A stretch of 64,000 nt of DNA from an uncultured Erythrobacter sp. (GTDB taxonomy: Bacteria > Pseudomonadota > Alphaproteobacteria > Sphingomonadales > Sphingomonadaceae): contig CANKYK010000002.1 in assembly GCA_947488155.1 (NCBI GenBank), positions 1,184,001 to 1,248,000 of the forward strand, written 5' to 3'. The notes under the pieces were generated by a model. It was not told where the DNA came from. It saw only the letters and a program-made list of their open reading frames with translations, and ran no database searches. The position numbers and the translations under genes were made by a program. Numbering within the stretch: the first letter of the stretch is position 1; the number at the start of each line of letters is the position of its first letter. Below, piece by piece: positions 7,296-17,345 of this stretch.

Positions 7296-7991
7296 TTAAA
7301 ATGTGTCGAAGCGATCACATGTGGCTGGCGTTACATCGTCTACCGGAAACAGCTGCGCAAGATCGCGAACATCACGCACGTTAAACGCTGCAGTGTAGCG
7401 AATTTGCTTGTTAGAAATGATCTCGTCAAATGGTGTCAGACCAGGATAATCGTAAAACACTTCCACAAACATCACTGCCGTTCCGGGTGACGCGGTAATC
7501 TCCCTGCCAGGCTCGCCCATTCCAGGGAATGCAGTACCAGTCGCTCCATCACCCTCGACACCGTAGGTCGAAGCGACGTTCTTTTGGCCCATGCAACGCT
7601 GCCAAGCGATCCACTGACCATCATCCGAGTTTTGCTGAAGACTAGATAGGACCACACGACCATTGTCGAGAATATCCAAGCCTCCGCCTAGGCGCCATGC
7701 ACCGACAAAAACTTCGGTGATGTCGGCTTCTGTCACTTGACGTGCTTGTAAGACTTCTTCGGAACCCACACGCGACGCATTGTCAGCCAACTGGACGGCA
7801 ACCTGGCTAATTCGCATGTGAGTCACGGTGTAATTTGCCACTTCAGTCCCAAGCATCCCCAATGAGAGTACGATCGGCATCGCAAAGGCGAATTCTGTGA
7901 GTGCGAGCCCGGAATTATCATCGCGCAACAAAGGAATGCGGGCTGCACCTTTCTTGAGTGCATTGAGCACTTTTTTCGAACTGGCGATCAT
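7296..7991 (-). CDS. TadE/TadF-like pseudopilin-type protein
   Basis: The 231-residue product has a basic N terminus (residues 1-27), then SGLALTEF with Gly28 before a hydrophobic helix and Glu33 at +5, the prepilin-like cleavage pattern of TadE/TadF proteins, and an extracytoplasmic C-terminal part. It is the last gene of the tadG-tadE-tadE operon; its ATG overlaps the upstream stop as ATGA and AGGAAA lies six bases before it. TadE/F proteins support assembly of Flp/Tad pili at the inner membrane and periplasm. The C-terminal half resembles nothing I recognise. No other tad/cpa genes are in the window. Confidence 0.72.
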   Translation of the reverse strand: MIASSKKVLNALKKGAARIPLLRDDNSGLALTEFAFAMPIVLSLGMLGTEVANYTVTHMRISQVAVQLADNASRVGSEEVLQARQVTEADITEVFVGAWRLGGGLDILDNGRVVLSSLQQNSDDGQWIAWQRCMGQKNVASTYGVEGDGATGTAFPGMGEPGREITASPGTAVMFVEVFYDYPGLTPFDEIISNKQIRYTAAFNVRDVRDLAQLFPVDDVTPATCDRFDTF

Positions 7992-8605
7992 GTGCAATTT
8001 CCTGTCTCGAGTGTTCGATCTTGCTCATCAAATGGCTGGTTTCGAAGTACCGTTGAGGCTTCTAGAGTTACGTTCTCGTCTAGGCCAATCAAAGAAGCCA
8101 TCGGGAATACCCGTGGATAGGTGACTGTCGCAGTGTAAAGAACCGCGTCTCGCGCACTACCGATACCGGCCTGACCGCGATCGGGGTCCCACTGGCCGTT
8201 ATCGTTCATGTCTTCGAACAATTCGTTATTGTTACAAATCCCGTCACCATTATCGTCCGTGAAGAACTCGGGCTGACCAATGTCGGAGAAATCGAAGTGC
8301 GAGAGCTTCTCCAGCTCCACCGTCACCGTGTTAGGCAGCACCTCAGAAACGATACTGACAACTCGCCCGTCAATCGTACTTTGCTGGCTACCCGCACTTT
8401 CTAGTGTGAGGTCACGCCCAGCTCTTTGCATCGCGCCGTTTAACAGGGCGCTGGTGTATTGCGTATGGGCAATGTCAAATACGCCCATAACAAGCACAAC
8501 CAGTATTGGCGCCACAAAGCCGAACTCAACCAAGGTAGCCCCGCGCTCGTCCTTAGCTAAAGAGCGCATGCTCGATCCCCATTTTGCAAACAGATGTCCG
8601 ATCAT
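7988..8605 (-). CDS. TadE family pilus assembly protein
   Basis: A 205-residue membrane-anchored protein. ERGATLVEF gives Gly22 followed by Glu27 at +5 and a hydrophobic helix (about residues 23-45), the TadE pseudopilin pattern; a prepilin peptidase would cut after Gly22. The extracytoplasmic part contains an Asp-rich stretch (DDNGDGICNNNELFEDMNDN) that reads like calcium-binding loops. The start ATG overlaps the stop of the tadG-like gene as ATGA and the stop overlaps the next gene in the same way, so all three are translationally coupled. Confidence 0.8.
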   Translation of the reverse strand: MIGHLFAKWGSSMRSLAKDERGATLVEFGFVAPILVVLVMGVFDIAHTQYTSALLNGAMQRAGRDLTLESAGSQQSTIDGRVVSIVSEVLPNTVTVELEKLSHFDFSDIGQPEFFTDDNGDGICNNNELFEDMNDNGQWDPDRGQAGIGSARDAVLYTATVTYPRVFPMASLIGLDENVTLEASTVLRNQPFDEQDRTLETGNCT

Positions 8606-10617
8606 GATGTCAGCCTCAATGCAGCGATTTCTTCTGCTATTTCTGCAAATGTATCAGCCAGGCTGGCTCCGTCTTGCGGGAAATAAGCTCTGTTCGGGCT
8701 CGCACAGCTGGTAAGGTCTTGGACGGTCACATCATCAGGGTCGTCTGGATCGATGTTGTCACCAAACCCAATGGCCCAGACTGTGACATTCTCTTGCCGC
8801 GCAGCCTGACATACCGCTTGGAAACGAGCGGCGTGGCGTTCAGTTTGTTGGGCAATGCTGCCATCATCGGTCACACGTCGCTGCCACCATTCGAGGCCAT
8901 AAGTCGTATAAAGTCTATCAAAGGGCTGTAGAATGCCATCTGTCATATAGACGATATGGCGCGCAATCGCGTCCCCGTTTGGCGCAGCCCTATTATCAGC
9001 GGCAAAGATACCGTTAGGTGAAATAAACCGTCCACCCCAGATCATTCCGATATCATGATAGGTATTTCCGGAAGGTTGAAGACTATTTAGATACGTAACT
9101 AGGTTGCCACGGGTAAACCCAGTTGGACTGTCAGGGCCGATCTCCTCCAGTCGCCGAGCAGGAGCAGGACAAACATTTGAAGGCTGCCTCTTGTTTTCAA
9201 CGCTCGTTTGCTGTCCGAGCACCCTATTACCGGCATTGATCTCGTTCGTTCCATCCGTGTATCGATAATACACAGCGCTTGGTAGTAGTGGCTTCCAAGC
9301 CTCATCATCATTCGCAGGAATGAGATTGATGTCCAAATCAGGGGTTGCATCTGTGATTGGATCGAAAGCACCGACGCTATCTGTATTTGCCTCTTCGATG
9401 CAACCAGCCCAGGGCACATTAATGAATGCTCCCTCATCACCTACTGGAAGGCTGATCTGGTTATTTGTGTAAATCGATGAAAAATCAACCGCCTGCCAAT
9501 CTGTCGCTTCAGCGGGAACACTGGCTGTGTCGAGATCCAGATAGGTATAATTTGCGAAGGTCCGAACTTGTTCCTCGATGAGGGTGTAATTCACCTGCGC
9601 TGTTGATTCAAAAATATCATATCCAACCCGACAAAATCCATTACTATCATATCTGTAGTTTGGATCCCGTCGTTCAATTTCAACGGTCGCATTACTGCCA
9701 ATTGTCGTCCGGGTGGTACCTGAGACCGTCTGGCTAGTTACGTTGCCTGACGAAATGTCTAAAGAGCTCTCGTCAATCGTCTCGCTAGGTCCGCTTGTGA
9801 ATTCCGGCACAGCTTCTTCGCAACGAGTTTCACTAACGAAACCCTGCGCAGTCGTCAGAAAGCGATCAAGTGTTTCAGTCCCTGGATCAGTAATGTCGTT
9901 CCGCGTCAGGCTAACTCGTTCCCAATTGATATCAAAATTCGCATATCGCGTTGGATAGGTGTGATTTGACGCCATGTATTCAACAGGGATCGCGCCACCG
10001 ACGTTTACGTTCATCGAAAACGGAACAAAGCCATAGCGGATTTGCGCACTTCGCGCGCTGTTCGTTTCTACAGAATCATAGAAATCGAGAACTGCGGCTC
10101 GCAATGCTTGGATCCGTGTTTGGCCGGGCGTGCCCGACGCACCGCCCATCGAACCCGTCACATCCAACACAAACATGACATCGGTATTTGCGATGTTCAC
10201 CTCAGCAGAACATCCGACCGAGAGGTCAAAGCCCTCAAAGCCAAAGATATGCATTAGCGTTGTCGGCAACCTGCCACTCGCCGTGCCCTCGACGCGATCG
10301 TCATCTGGCGCAATAAAGGAGTGGGTCAGGTTCTCGAGGCCAAAAAGACCATCACTGTAGTTTTCTTCGAAAAAGTCCGTGCCTACACCCCCGTGGACAC
10401 TCGAATCGAATGAAGGTGCGTCGCCCATTGCGCGCCGAGCGGCGAGGGCACCAGCATCGCAGGCGGCCTGCAACCGGGTAGAGGCCATGTAGTAACGGCT
10501 CGCATCCACAGCACCGCCCACCATTGCCACGAGTGGCACCATAGTAGCTGCTGCAATAACGATGGTATTCGCTGTCGGGTCTTTTGCTAGCGCCCTGAAA
10601 AAAGATGGCTTGCCCAT
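8602..10617 (-). CDS. TadG-like von Willebrand factor A protein
   Basis: A 671-residue protein with a membrane helix at about residues 18-38 (the Tad-like N-terminal domain), then a VWA domain whose metal site is DVTGSMGG (Asp152-Gly159) and whose last strand is the NVTVWAIGFGDN segment near residue 625. Between the two lies a very long insertion (about 210-560) of unknown fold. TadG-type proteins are membrane-anchored factors of Tad pilus systems. The start MGKPSFFRAL has AAGGA upstream and begins right before the membrane helix. The gene is clearly more AT-rich than its neighbours, a possible sign of transfer or fast divergence. Confidence 0.8.
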   Translation of the reverse strand: MGKPSFFRALAKDPTANTIVIAAATMVPLVAMVGGAVDASRYYMASTRLQAACDAGALAARRAMGDAPSFDSSVHGGVGTDFFEENYSDGLFGLENLTHSFIAPDDDRVEGTASGRLPTTLMHIFGFEGFDLSVGCSAEVNIANTDVMFVLDVTGSMGGASGTPGQTRIQALRAAVLDFYDSVETNSARSAQIRYGFVPFSMNVNVGGAIPVEYMASNHTYPTRYANFDINWERVSLTRNDITDPGTETLDRFLTTAQGFVSETRCEEAVPEFTSGPSETIDESSLDISSGNVTSQTVSGTTRTTIGSNATVEIERRDPNYRYDSNGFCRVGYDIFESTAQVNYTLIEEQVRTFANYTYLDLDTASVPAEATDWQAVDFSSIYTNNQISLPVGDEGAFINVPWAGCIEEANTDSVGAFDPITDATPDLDINLIPANDDEAWKPLLPSAVYYRYTDGTNEINAGNRVLGQQTSVENKRQPSNVCPAPARRLEEIGPDSPTGFTRGNLVTYLNSLQPSGNTYHDIGMIWGGRFISPNGIFAADNRAAPNGDAIARHIVYMTDGILQPFDRLYTTYGLEWWQRRVTDDGSIAQQTERHAARFQAVCQAARQENVTVWAIGFGDNIDPDDPDDVTVQDLTSCASPNRAYFPQDGASLADTFAEIAEEIAALRLTS

Positions 10618-10805
10618 GACTTTCGATATCCTTGCGAGAAAACACGTGTGTAAGGCTGACATAGCGGCACTAGGTAATCGCAATCTCAACGTGCATGGTA
10701 AATTTCGAGTGAATACGCGGATTGTGCTTAACCATGATTTTGCTGAATAAAGTCGGGTCATAAAAGAGGTATAAAAGCCGCGTCTTTGGCGCTAGCGCAG
10801 AGCCC

Positions 10806-11468
10806 GTGGACACAATTGAAACCGACACTCTGACCAGTGAGATTGAGCTGGCTCTGGCGCATACACCGGCGGTGATGCGCCCTCGATTGCGCACTTTATT
10901 TGCTCTTGATCAAAGACTTGCACGCATTATCGGCAAGGCAACCGAGCCTATGCTGGCGCAAATGCGCCTGTCGTGGTGGCGTGAGATGCTGGAGCAGGGA
11001 CGCTCGCTGCGCCCCCAAGGCGACGCAGTGCTCGATGCAATTGGGGAAACTTGGGCGGGGGAAGAGGCCGCTTTGCGTGATCTTGTTAACGGTTGGGAGC
11101 ATTTGCTTGCCGATCCGCCGCTACCCGAGGTTGACGCACAGAAATTCGTGGATGCGCGCGCTGGGGCTCTTTGCGCCTTTGCGCGGGTTTCGCCGGAGCA
11201 TAAGACATACAGACACGTTAACCTTGCGGCCCAAATCTGGGCGATCGCCGACCTCGCGGCCAAGGTCCACTCAGATACCGAGCGCAACATTCTCCTCGAT
11301 ATGGGGCAGCGGTTGTGTGCTGAAAAGCCAAAAAAACTGAGTTCTTTTAAAGGCCTCGCAGTGCTTTCTGCTTTGGGACGGCGTGCCATTGCAAATGGTG
11401 GACGCCCGCTAATGGAGGGGCGCGGCGCTGGCTTCACCGCCTTTCGTGCCGCTTTGCTTGGTAAGTAA
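10806..11468 (+). CDS. Squalene/phytoene synthase-like protein
   Basis: A 220-residue all-helical protein. The segment MLAQMRLSWWREML is typical of the trans-isoprenyl diphosphate synthase (squalene/phytoene) fold, and the later DARAGALCAFARVS block aligns with its second half. The Asp-rich metal-binding motifs of true squalene or phytoene synthases are not visible and the protein is well short of the usual 280-350 residues, so it resembles the non-catalytic NDUFAF6-like branch connected with respiratory complex I assembly. Enzyme activity is therefore doubtful. The GTG start has no clear ribosome-binding site. It diverges from the tad operon across 188 bases. Confidence 0.6.
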   Translation: MDTIETDTLTSEIELALAHTPAVMRPRLRTLFALDQRLARIIGKATEPMLAQMRLSWWREMLEQGRSLRPQGDAVLDAIGETWAGEEAALRDLVNGWEHLLADPPLPEVDAQKFVDARAGALCAFARVSPEHKTYRHVNLAAQIWAIADLAAKVHSDTERNILLDMGQRLCAEKPKKLSSFKGLAVLSALGRRAIANGGRPLMEGRGAGFTAFRAALLGK

Positions 11469-11514
11469 AACACGCTAGCGTCATCGCATCAGTGCAATTC
11501 ATGGGGAGGGGCCC

Positions 11515-11979
11515 ATGCGGCAAGTAGTTCTCGGGGCGTTTCTTGGCTTGATCATGGCCGGTGTTGGCACGTTTTGGTGGCAAGGCCGCGCTCAGGTGGA
11601 GGAAAATGCGCCGCCGCCGCCTGAACCAGAAGAAACCGCACTTGCGCCAGATGTCTTGCCAGAGGCCGATCCGGGAGATCTCACCGGCCCCGCGCCGCCA
11701 GAGGCAAGCGAGCTGACCAAGGAAGAACGGCGTTTCTTCCGTTATGACCGCAATCGCGACCGGATCATCACCCGCAATGAAATGCTCTCCACCCGCTCAG
11801 ATGCGTTCCGCAAACTCGATACAGATGGCAATAATCTGTTGACTTTTGAGGAATGGGCAGTGACAACCTCAAAACGTTTCGAGGGTGCTGATGCAGATGG
11901 CAATGGCCAGCTGACCACGGCCGAATTCGCAACCACCGCCCCAAAACGCTCGACCCGTCGGCCAACCTGTCGCTGTTAG
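11515..11979 (+). CDS. Membrane-anchored or secreted EF-hand protein
   Basis: The 154-residue product has an N-terminal hydrophobic segment (about residues 4-22), a Pro/Glu-rich linker (30-66) and three canonical calcium-binding loops of twelve residues, at 78-89, 102-113 and 126-137, with DTDGN and DADGN starts. The tail is basic and ends TCRC. The domain is therefore probably in the periplasm and binds calcium. It starts 46 bases after the synthase-like gene with GGGGAGG upstream and may share its transcript. Function unknown. Confidence 0.8.
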   Translation: MRQVVLGAFLGLIMAGVGTFWWQGRAQVEENAPPPPEPEETALAPDVLPEADPGDLTGPAPPEASELTKEERRFFRYDRNRDRIITRNEMLSTRSDAFRKLDTDGNNLLTFEEWAVTTSKRFEGADADGNGQLTTAEFATTAPKRSTRRPTCRC

Positions 11980-11986
11980 CGCGCGC

Positions 11987-13372
11987 CTAGGCCGGGACTG
12001 GTTCACCAGCCTTGAGCCATTCGGCCAGCTCCGCCTTCGCCCGGTTGGTATAGGCTTCCTTACGCTGTTTTTTGCCCACCTCATGCAACGGAGGGAACAA
12101 GCCAAAATTCACATTCATCGGCTGGAACGTATCCGCCTCTGCATCTCCGGTAATATGGCTTAACAAAGCGCCGATTGCTGATGCAGCCGGGGGAGGGGAC
12201 CAATCGCGCCCAGCCAGCTCCTCCGCTGCCATCATGCCCGCGATCAGGCCAACAGCAGAGCTTTCGACATAGCCTTCACACCCAGTAACCTGACCAGCAA
12301 AGCGGATATGCGGCGCTGCCTTCAGACGCAGTTGACGGTCGAGGACCATTGGCGAATTCAGGAAAGTGTTGCGATGCAGCCCGCCTAAGCGGGCAAATTC
12401 CGCGTTTTCCAGGCCAGGAATGGTGCGGAACAGCTCCACCTGAGCGCCATATTTCAGCTTCGTCTGAAAGCCGACTATGTTCCACAAGGTGCCCAGCTTG
12501 TTGTCCTGCCTCAACTGAACCACCGCATAGGGCCAGCGGCCTTGCGGGAATTCCTCGGTCACATCGCGTGGATTATCGAGCCCAACCGGCTTCATCGGGC
12601 CAAAGCGCAAGGTATCGACCCCGCGCGCCGCCATCACCTCGATTGGCATACAGCCATCAAAATAGGGCGTATCCTTCTCCCATTCCTGGAATTCGGTTTT
12701 ATCGCCGTCGACAAGCCCCTGATGGAAGGCGAGATATTGCTCCTTCGTCATCGGGCAATTTATGTAATCGCCACCTTCATTGGAAGCAGATGTCGTCTTG
12801 TTCCAACGCGATTGAACCCAGCAGATGTCCATATCGATGCTGTCGCGGTGAACAATCGGCGCAATTGCGTCGAAGAATGCCAGCCGCTCTTCTCCTGTCG
12901 CCTTCACAATGCTCTGCGCGAGCGATTGCGCAGTAAGCGGTCCGGTGGCGACAATCGTCATTCCGCTATCGGGCAGGGCATCGACCCGTTCCCGAACAAT
13001 CTCGATATTGGGATGCTCGCTCAGTGCCTTTTGCACCTCGGCGGAAAAGACGTCGCGGTCCACCGCCATGGCGCTGCCAGCTGGCACGCGGGCGACCTCT
13101 CCGGCGCGCATCACAATGCTGTCCATCGACCGCATTTCATGGTGGAGCAGGCCAACCGCATTCTTCGTATCATCGTCAGAGCGGAACGAATTGGAACACA
13201 CCAGCTCTGCCAGGCCATCGGTTTGGTGCGCAGGCGTCATTTCGCCGCCCTTATCCTCGGGCGCGCCGCGCATTTCAGACAAGCGCACGCGCACCCCGCG
13301 CTGAGCCAATTGCCAGGCCGCCTCGCTGCCTGCGAGACCGCCGCCGATTATGTGAACATCGTGTGATTTCAT
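11987..13372 (-). CDS. trmFO: Folate-dependent tRNA (uracil-54-C5)-methyltransferase
   Basis: The 461-residue flavoprotein makes ribothymidine at position 54 of tRNA from methylenetetrahydrofolate. The FAD-binding [14 protein letters not shown] is at the very N terminus, then SEMRG, and CSNSFRSDD with the catalytic-region Cys; [18 protein letters not shown] and the long C-terminal block with [22 protein letters not shown] are typical of TrmFO rather than the related MnmG. The ATG is placed directly before the FAD motif; ribosome-binding sequence there is weak. It converges on the EF-hand gene with seven bases between them. Confidence 0.96.
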   Translation of the reverse strand: MKSHDVHIIGGGLAGSEAAWQLAQRGVRVRLSEMRGAPEDKGGEMTPAHQTDGLAELVCSNSFRSDDDTKNAVGLLHHEMRSMDSIVMRAGEVARVPAGSAMAVDRDVFSAEVQKALSEHPNIEIVRERVDALPDSGMTIVATGPLTAQSLAQSIVKATGEERLAFFDAIAPIVHRDSIDMDICWVQSRWNKTTSASNEGGDYINCPMTKEQYLAFHQGLVDGDKTEFQEWEKDTPYFDGCMPIEVMAARGVDTLRFGPMKPVGLDNPRDVTEEFPQGRWPYAVVQLRQDNKLGTLWNIVGFQTKLKYGAQVELFRTIPGLENAEFARLGGLHRNTFLNSPMVLDRQLRLKAAPHIRFAGQVTGCEGYVESSAVGLIAGMMAAEELAGRDWSPPPAASAIGALLSHITGDAEADTFQPMNVNFGLFPPLHEVGKKQRKEAYTNRAKAELAEWLKAGEPVPA

Positions 13373-13437
13373 ACGCACGGACCTAGTGCTTGCACGCCCC
13401 ACACTTCAAGTCCAAGAAGCGCAAATAGGGGTTCACA

Positions 13438-14124
13438 ATGGCAAAAGACGCAGCAAATTCTTCACATCCCGCACTTGTAGCGCATCGCCCGTGGCTGTTG
13501 CTCAGTCTGGCGGCGGCAATTGCCTATTACTTCCTATGGAACAATCCCATCGGCGGCGTGTGGCTGATTGCGCTGAAAGGGGCCGGGGTCGGCTTTCTGG
13601 CGCTCTATGCAATGCGCCGTACTCGTGAGGTTGAACAAAGCGTGGATGCCGCGCTGTTCAGTGTGTTTCTGGCCCTATGCGCAGGCGCTGATATGGCGAT
13701 TGAGCTGAGCTTCACAGCAGGCGGCGCGGTGTTCTTTGCCGCGCATCTGACCGCGATTGCCCTGTTCCTGCGCAATCGGCGGGAGAAAACCGTATTTAGT
13801 CAAAAACTGTGTGCCGCCGCTTTGCTTATTGGCGTGTCCGCGATCTCCTATTTCATTGCGAGAGACCCGCTTGTGATCCTCTATGGTCTGGGGCTAGGCG
13901 CAATGGCAGGGGCGGCATGGATCAGCCGTTTCTCCCGCTACCGGGTCGGGATCGGAGCCGTGCTATTCGTGCTATCCGATATGCTGATCTTCAGCCGTAT
14001 GGGCAGCATCGATCTGGGATCCGTACCCGATGTGGCGATCTGGCCGCTCTATTACCTGGGCCAATTCCTGATCGCGACTGGCGTGGTTCAAACCCTCCGT
14101 GGCGACTTGCCAAAGGCACCTTAA
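13438..14124 (+). CDS. YhhN/TMEM86 family membrane protein (lysoplasmalogenase-like)
   Basis: A 228-residue protein with about eight hydrophobic helices and few loops. The spacing of polar residues in the helices, including the LCAGADMAIELSF, ISRFSRYRVGIGAVLFVLSDM and YYLGQFLIATGVVQ segments, matches the YhhN family, whose animal member TMEM86B hydrolyses lysoplasmalogen. The bacterial role is unproven; a membrane lipid hydrolase is likely. AGGGG precedes the ATG. Divergent from trmFO; followed by a 107-base gap before the convergent gyrA end. Confidence 0.8.
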   Translation: MAKDAANSSHPALVAHRPWLLLSLAAAIAYYFLWNNPIGGVWLIALKGAGVGFLALYAMRRTREVEQSVDAALFSVFLALCAGADMAIELSFTAGGAVFFAAHLTAIALFLRNRREKTVFSQKLCAAALLIGVSAISYFIARDPLVILYGLGLGAMAGAAWISRFSRYRVGIGAVLFVLSDMLIFSRMGSIDLGSVPDVAIWPLYYLGQFLIATGVVQTLRGDLPKAP

Positions 14125-14231
14125 GCGGAGGAGGGCGAGGCTGGGGTGTTTAGACAGTCCAAAAGCGAGCATCGCCGAGAGAAAGGGCCAAGCAAGCATT
14201 CGCTCACCTGGCCCATCACTCACCGACTGCC

Positions 14232-17027
14232 TTATTCCGGTGGGTCTTCACCGATGTCATCGTCGCTCTGTGGCGGGGTGTGCGGCGCAGTTTCATCATC
14301 ACCGCCTCGGCGATCGGCCATTTCCTCAGTCACCGCTTCTTCTGCCGCATCCTCAGGCTCTTCGGTCTCGTCAATTTTCACCGCGCTGACAATGGTCTCT
14401 CCCTTGCCAACGTCGAACAAGCGCACACCGGCGGTGTTGCGTCCTAGTACGCGCAGGGTGTCGAGGCCGATGCGGATAAGCTTCGCCTGATCCGTGACGA
14501 GCATCAATTGCTCGCCGGAGGACACGGGGAAACTCGCCACAACCGGGCCGTTGCGGGCAATGTTGTCAATATTCGCGAGGCCTTGGCCGCCGCGTCCAAT
14601 CCGGCGGTATTCATAGGCGCTGGAGATCTTGCCATAGCCATTGGCGCAAACGGTCAGGATAAACTGCTGTTTCTCTTCGAGCTCCGCAAAGCGTTCCTCA
14701 CTCAGCTCAGGAGAGCCCTCTCTATCAGCCTTCCACGGCGCAAACTTGAGATATTGCTCGCGTTCCTCCGCCGTGGTCCCCGTTGCCCCTAGGATTGATA
14801 GCGATACGACCTCGTCATCCGGCTTCAGGTTCATGCCGCGCACACCGGTAGAAGTGCGAGAGGTAAACTCACGCACATCCATACCGGCAAAGCGGATAGC
14901 CTTACCCTGACGAGAGGCAAGCAGGACATCATCAGTCGCATTGAGAAGGGCAACACCGATCAGCTTATCATCGCTTTCGGCGTCAAACTTCATTGCGAAC
15001 TTACCGTTCGAGGGGATATTGGTGAATGATCCCATGGAGTTGCGGCGTACGCGACCCTTGGCCGTGGCGAACACAACGGATAGCGCCTCCCAACTGTCTT
15101 CATCTTCTGGCAGCGGCAGAACCGTACGGATCGTTTCACCATCATCCAGCGATGGCAGCAGGTTGACGATCGGCCGCCCGCGCGTCGCCGGACCACCTTC
15201 GGGCAGCTTCCAGACCTTAAGCCGGTAAACCTTGCCCAAGGTGGAGAAGAACAGCACCGGATTGTGCGTCGAGGTGACGAACATCTCCGAGATCGCATCT
15301 GCATCCTTAGTCGACATGCCCGCCCGGCCTTTGCCGCCGCGATTTTGCGCGCGGAAAGTGGAGAGCGGGGTACGCTTGATATAGCCATCGTGCGTAACGG
15401 TGACGACCATCTCATCGCGCTCGATCAAGTCTTCGTCATCGAGACCATCCCAAGCAGGCGCGATTTCGGAAACGCGCGGCGTCGCATAGGTCGCGCGCAC
15501 TTCTTCCAGCTCTTCGCGCATAACCGCGTAGAGTTTCACCCGGTCGGCAAGGATCGCAAGGAAGCCTTCGATCTTGTCGGCTAGCTCTTTCAGCTCATCG
15601 CCGATCTCATCACGGCCCAATGCAGTGAGGCGGTGCAGGCGCAGCTCCAGGATCGCGCGAACCTGCTTCTCAGACAGCGAATAGGTTCCGCCTTCCTGAT
15701 CAGCGGTTGGTTCAATCGCCTCGACCAGTTGGATATATTGCGCGATGTCACCAATAGGCCATTCTTTTGCGAGCAATTTCTCACGCGCAGCCGCCGGGTT
15801 GGGCGCGCCGCGGATCATCGCCACAACCTCATCAAGGTTCGACACTGCAACCACCAGGCCGAGCAACAGGTGCGCTCGTTCACGCGCCTTATTAAGCTCA
15901 AATTTGGTGCGGCGCGTGATCACTTCCTCGCGGAAGCTGATGAACGCCTGAATGATATCGCGCAGCGTCAGCGTCTCTGGCCGGCCGCCGCGAATGGCCA
16001 GCATATTGGCCGGGAAAGACGACTGGGCAGGGGTGTAGCGCCACATCTGATTGAGCACGACCTCCGCACTCGCATCGCGCTTCAGATCAACGACAACTCT
16101 CACGCCCTCGCGTGAGCTTTCATCGCGAATATCCGAAATGCCCTCAATCCGCTTATCCTTGCCGGCCTCTGCGATTTTTTCCACCAAGCCAGATTTGCCG
16201 ACCTGATAGGGGATCGAGGTGAGCACAATGCTCTCACGATCACCGCGCTTGGTCTCAATCTCATGGCGACAACGCATCAGGATCGAGCCGCGCCCAGTGG
16301 TGTAGGCCGATTTTGCCCCGCTCGCGCCGAGGATCAGCGGTGCGGTGGGAAAGTCAGGGCCGGGGACATATTCGATCAGTTCCTCGGTGGTGATCGCCGG
16401 ATTGTCCATAAAGGCAAAACAGGCGTCGATGACCTCACCAAGGTTATGCGGCGGCACATTGGTCGCCATACCGACCGCGATCCCGCCCGCGCCATTGACC
16501 AGCAGATTGGGGAAGCGTGCAGGCAGAACCTGTGGTTCCTGCGTTGAACCATCATAATTGTCTGCAAAATCAACGGTGTCTTTATCAAGATCGTCGAGCA
16601 GCATGTTCGAGACACGAGCAAGCCGCGCCTCGGTGTAACGCATGCTGGCGGGTGGATCCGGATCCATAGAGCCGAAATTGCCCTGACCATCGATCAACGG
16701 TACGCGCATCGACCAATCCTGGGTCATGCGAGCCAGCGCATCATAAATCGCGCTGTCCCCGTGCGGGTGATAATTACCCATCACGTCACCAACGATCTTG
16801 GCGCTCTTGCGATAGGGCTTGCCAGCGACAAAGCCGCCTTCTTGGCTGGCGTAGAGAATGCGCCGGTGCACCGGTTTCAACCCGTCGCGCACGTCTGGCA
16901 AAGCGCGGCTGACGATCACGCTCATCGCGTAATCGAGATAGCTCGTCTTCATCTCATCGACGATGTCGATGCGTTCAAATTCTTCCATTGGGGCCGGGGG
17001 CGTTAGGGTTTCGCTATCGTCGCTCAA
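14232..17027 (-). CDS. gyrA: DNA gyrase subunit A
   Basis: A 931-residue subunit of the type II topoisomerase that introduces negative supercoils. The breakage-reunion domain carries the catalytic Tyr131 in MRYTEARL, and the quinolone-determining region [13 protein letters not shown] has Ser92 and Asp96, equivalent to E. coli Ser83 and Asp87, so it is of the quinolone-sensitive type. The C-terminal beta-pinwheel includes the GyrA box variant QNRGGKGR, required for supercoiling. The tail is very acidic (repeated Glu/Asp up to the stop). Its length is at the upper end for GyrA because of that tail. Confidence 0.98.
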   Translation of the reverse strand: MSDDSETLTPPAPMEEFERIDIVDEMKTSYLDYAMSVIVSRALPDVRDGLKPVHRRILYASQEGGFVAGKPYRKSAKIVGDVMGNYHPHGDSAIYDALARMTQDWSMRVPLIDGQGNFGSMDPDPPASMRYTEARLARVSNMLLDDLDKDTVDFADNYDGSTQEPQVLPARFPNLLVNGAGGIAVGMATNVPPHNLGEVIDACFAFMDNPAITTEELIEYVPGPDFPTAPLILGASGAKSAYTTGRGSILMRCRHEIETKRGDRESIVLTSIPYQVGKSGLVEKIAEAGKDKRIEGISDIRDESSREGVRVVVDLKRDASAEVVLNQMWRYTPAQSSFPANMLAIRGGRPETLTLRDIIQAFISFREEVITRRTKFELNKARERAHLLLGLVVAVSNLDEVVAMIRGAPNPAAAREKLLAKEWPIGDIAQYIQLVEAIEPTADQEGGTYSLSEKQVRAILELRLHRLTALGRDEIGDELKELADKIEGFLAILADRVKLYAVMREELEEVRATYATPRVSEIAPAWDGLDDEDLIERDEMVVTVTHDGYIKRTPLSTFRAQNRGGKGRAGMSTKDADAISEMFVTSTHNPVLFFSTLGKVYRLKVWKLPEGGPATRGRPIVNLLPSLDDGETIRTVLPLPEDEDSWEALSVVFATAKGRVRRNSMGSFTNIPSNGKFAMKFDAESDDKLIGVALLNATDDVLLASRQGKAIRFAGMDVREFTSRTSTGVRGMNLKPDDEVVSLSILGATGTTAEEREQYLKFAPWKADREGSPELSEERFAELEEKQQFILTVCANGYGKISSAYEYRRIGRGGQGLANIDNIARNGPVVASFPVSSGEQLMLVTDQAKLIRIGLDTLRVLGRNTAGVRLFDVGKGETIVSAVKIDETEEPEDAAEEAVTEEMADRRGGDDETAPHTPPQSDDDIGEDPPE

Positions 17028-17345
17028 TGTTGGGCCATTTCTGTGGTTGCCGTATCAGGTATTTAGAAGCCTTGGAGCTTACGCCTCGGCACGGCATTCC
17101 GCCACCTGGGAAAGCCAACAAGCAGGCCCAAACGCCCGGTTTTCCACACCTGACACTGGTAAGAGGCACGGGGAGGCAAGCGCGTCTCATTTCGGCGCAA
17201 GTAAAGAACCATTCAAAGGCCATTCAGGCGCCATGAGCTAAGCCAGAATTGCAAATCTGCCCGCCTGCGTTAATGGCGTTGGTCAGAGATGAATCATCAG
17301 CGCGATAGCACGCGCTTCACCCTAAATTGTTTCAGGAGAGACCAC
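17028..17345. other. Intergenic region between gyrA and the TPR gene
   Basis: This 318-base stretch separates two divergent genes and must hold both promoters. I find no convincing gene, RNA or repeat in it. TTGCAA near 17250 with TAATGG 16 bases downstream is a weak promoter candidate for the TPR gene. Short open frames here have no protein-like composition. Confidence 0.5.

Noticed and set aside
12542-13366. 274-codon open frame antisense to trmFO
   Set aside because: It mirrors the codons of trmFO and shows no domain; a shadow frame.
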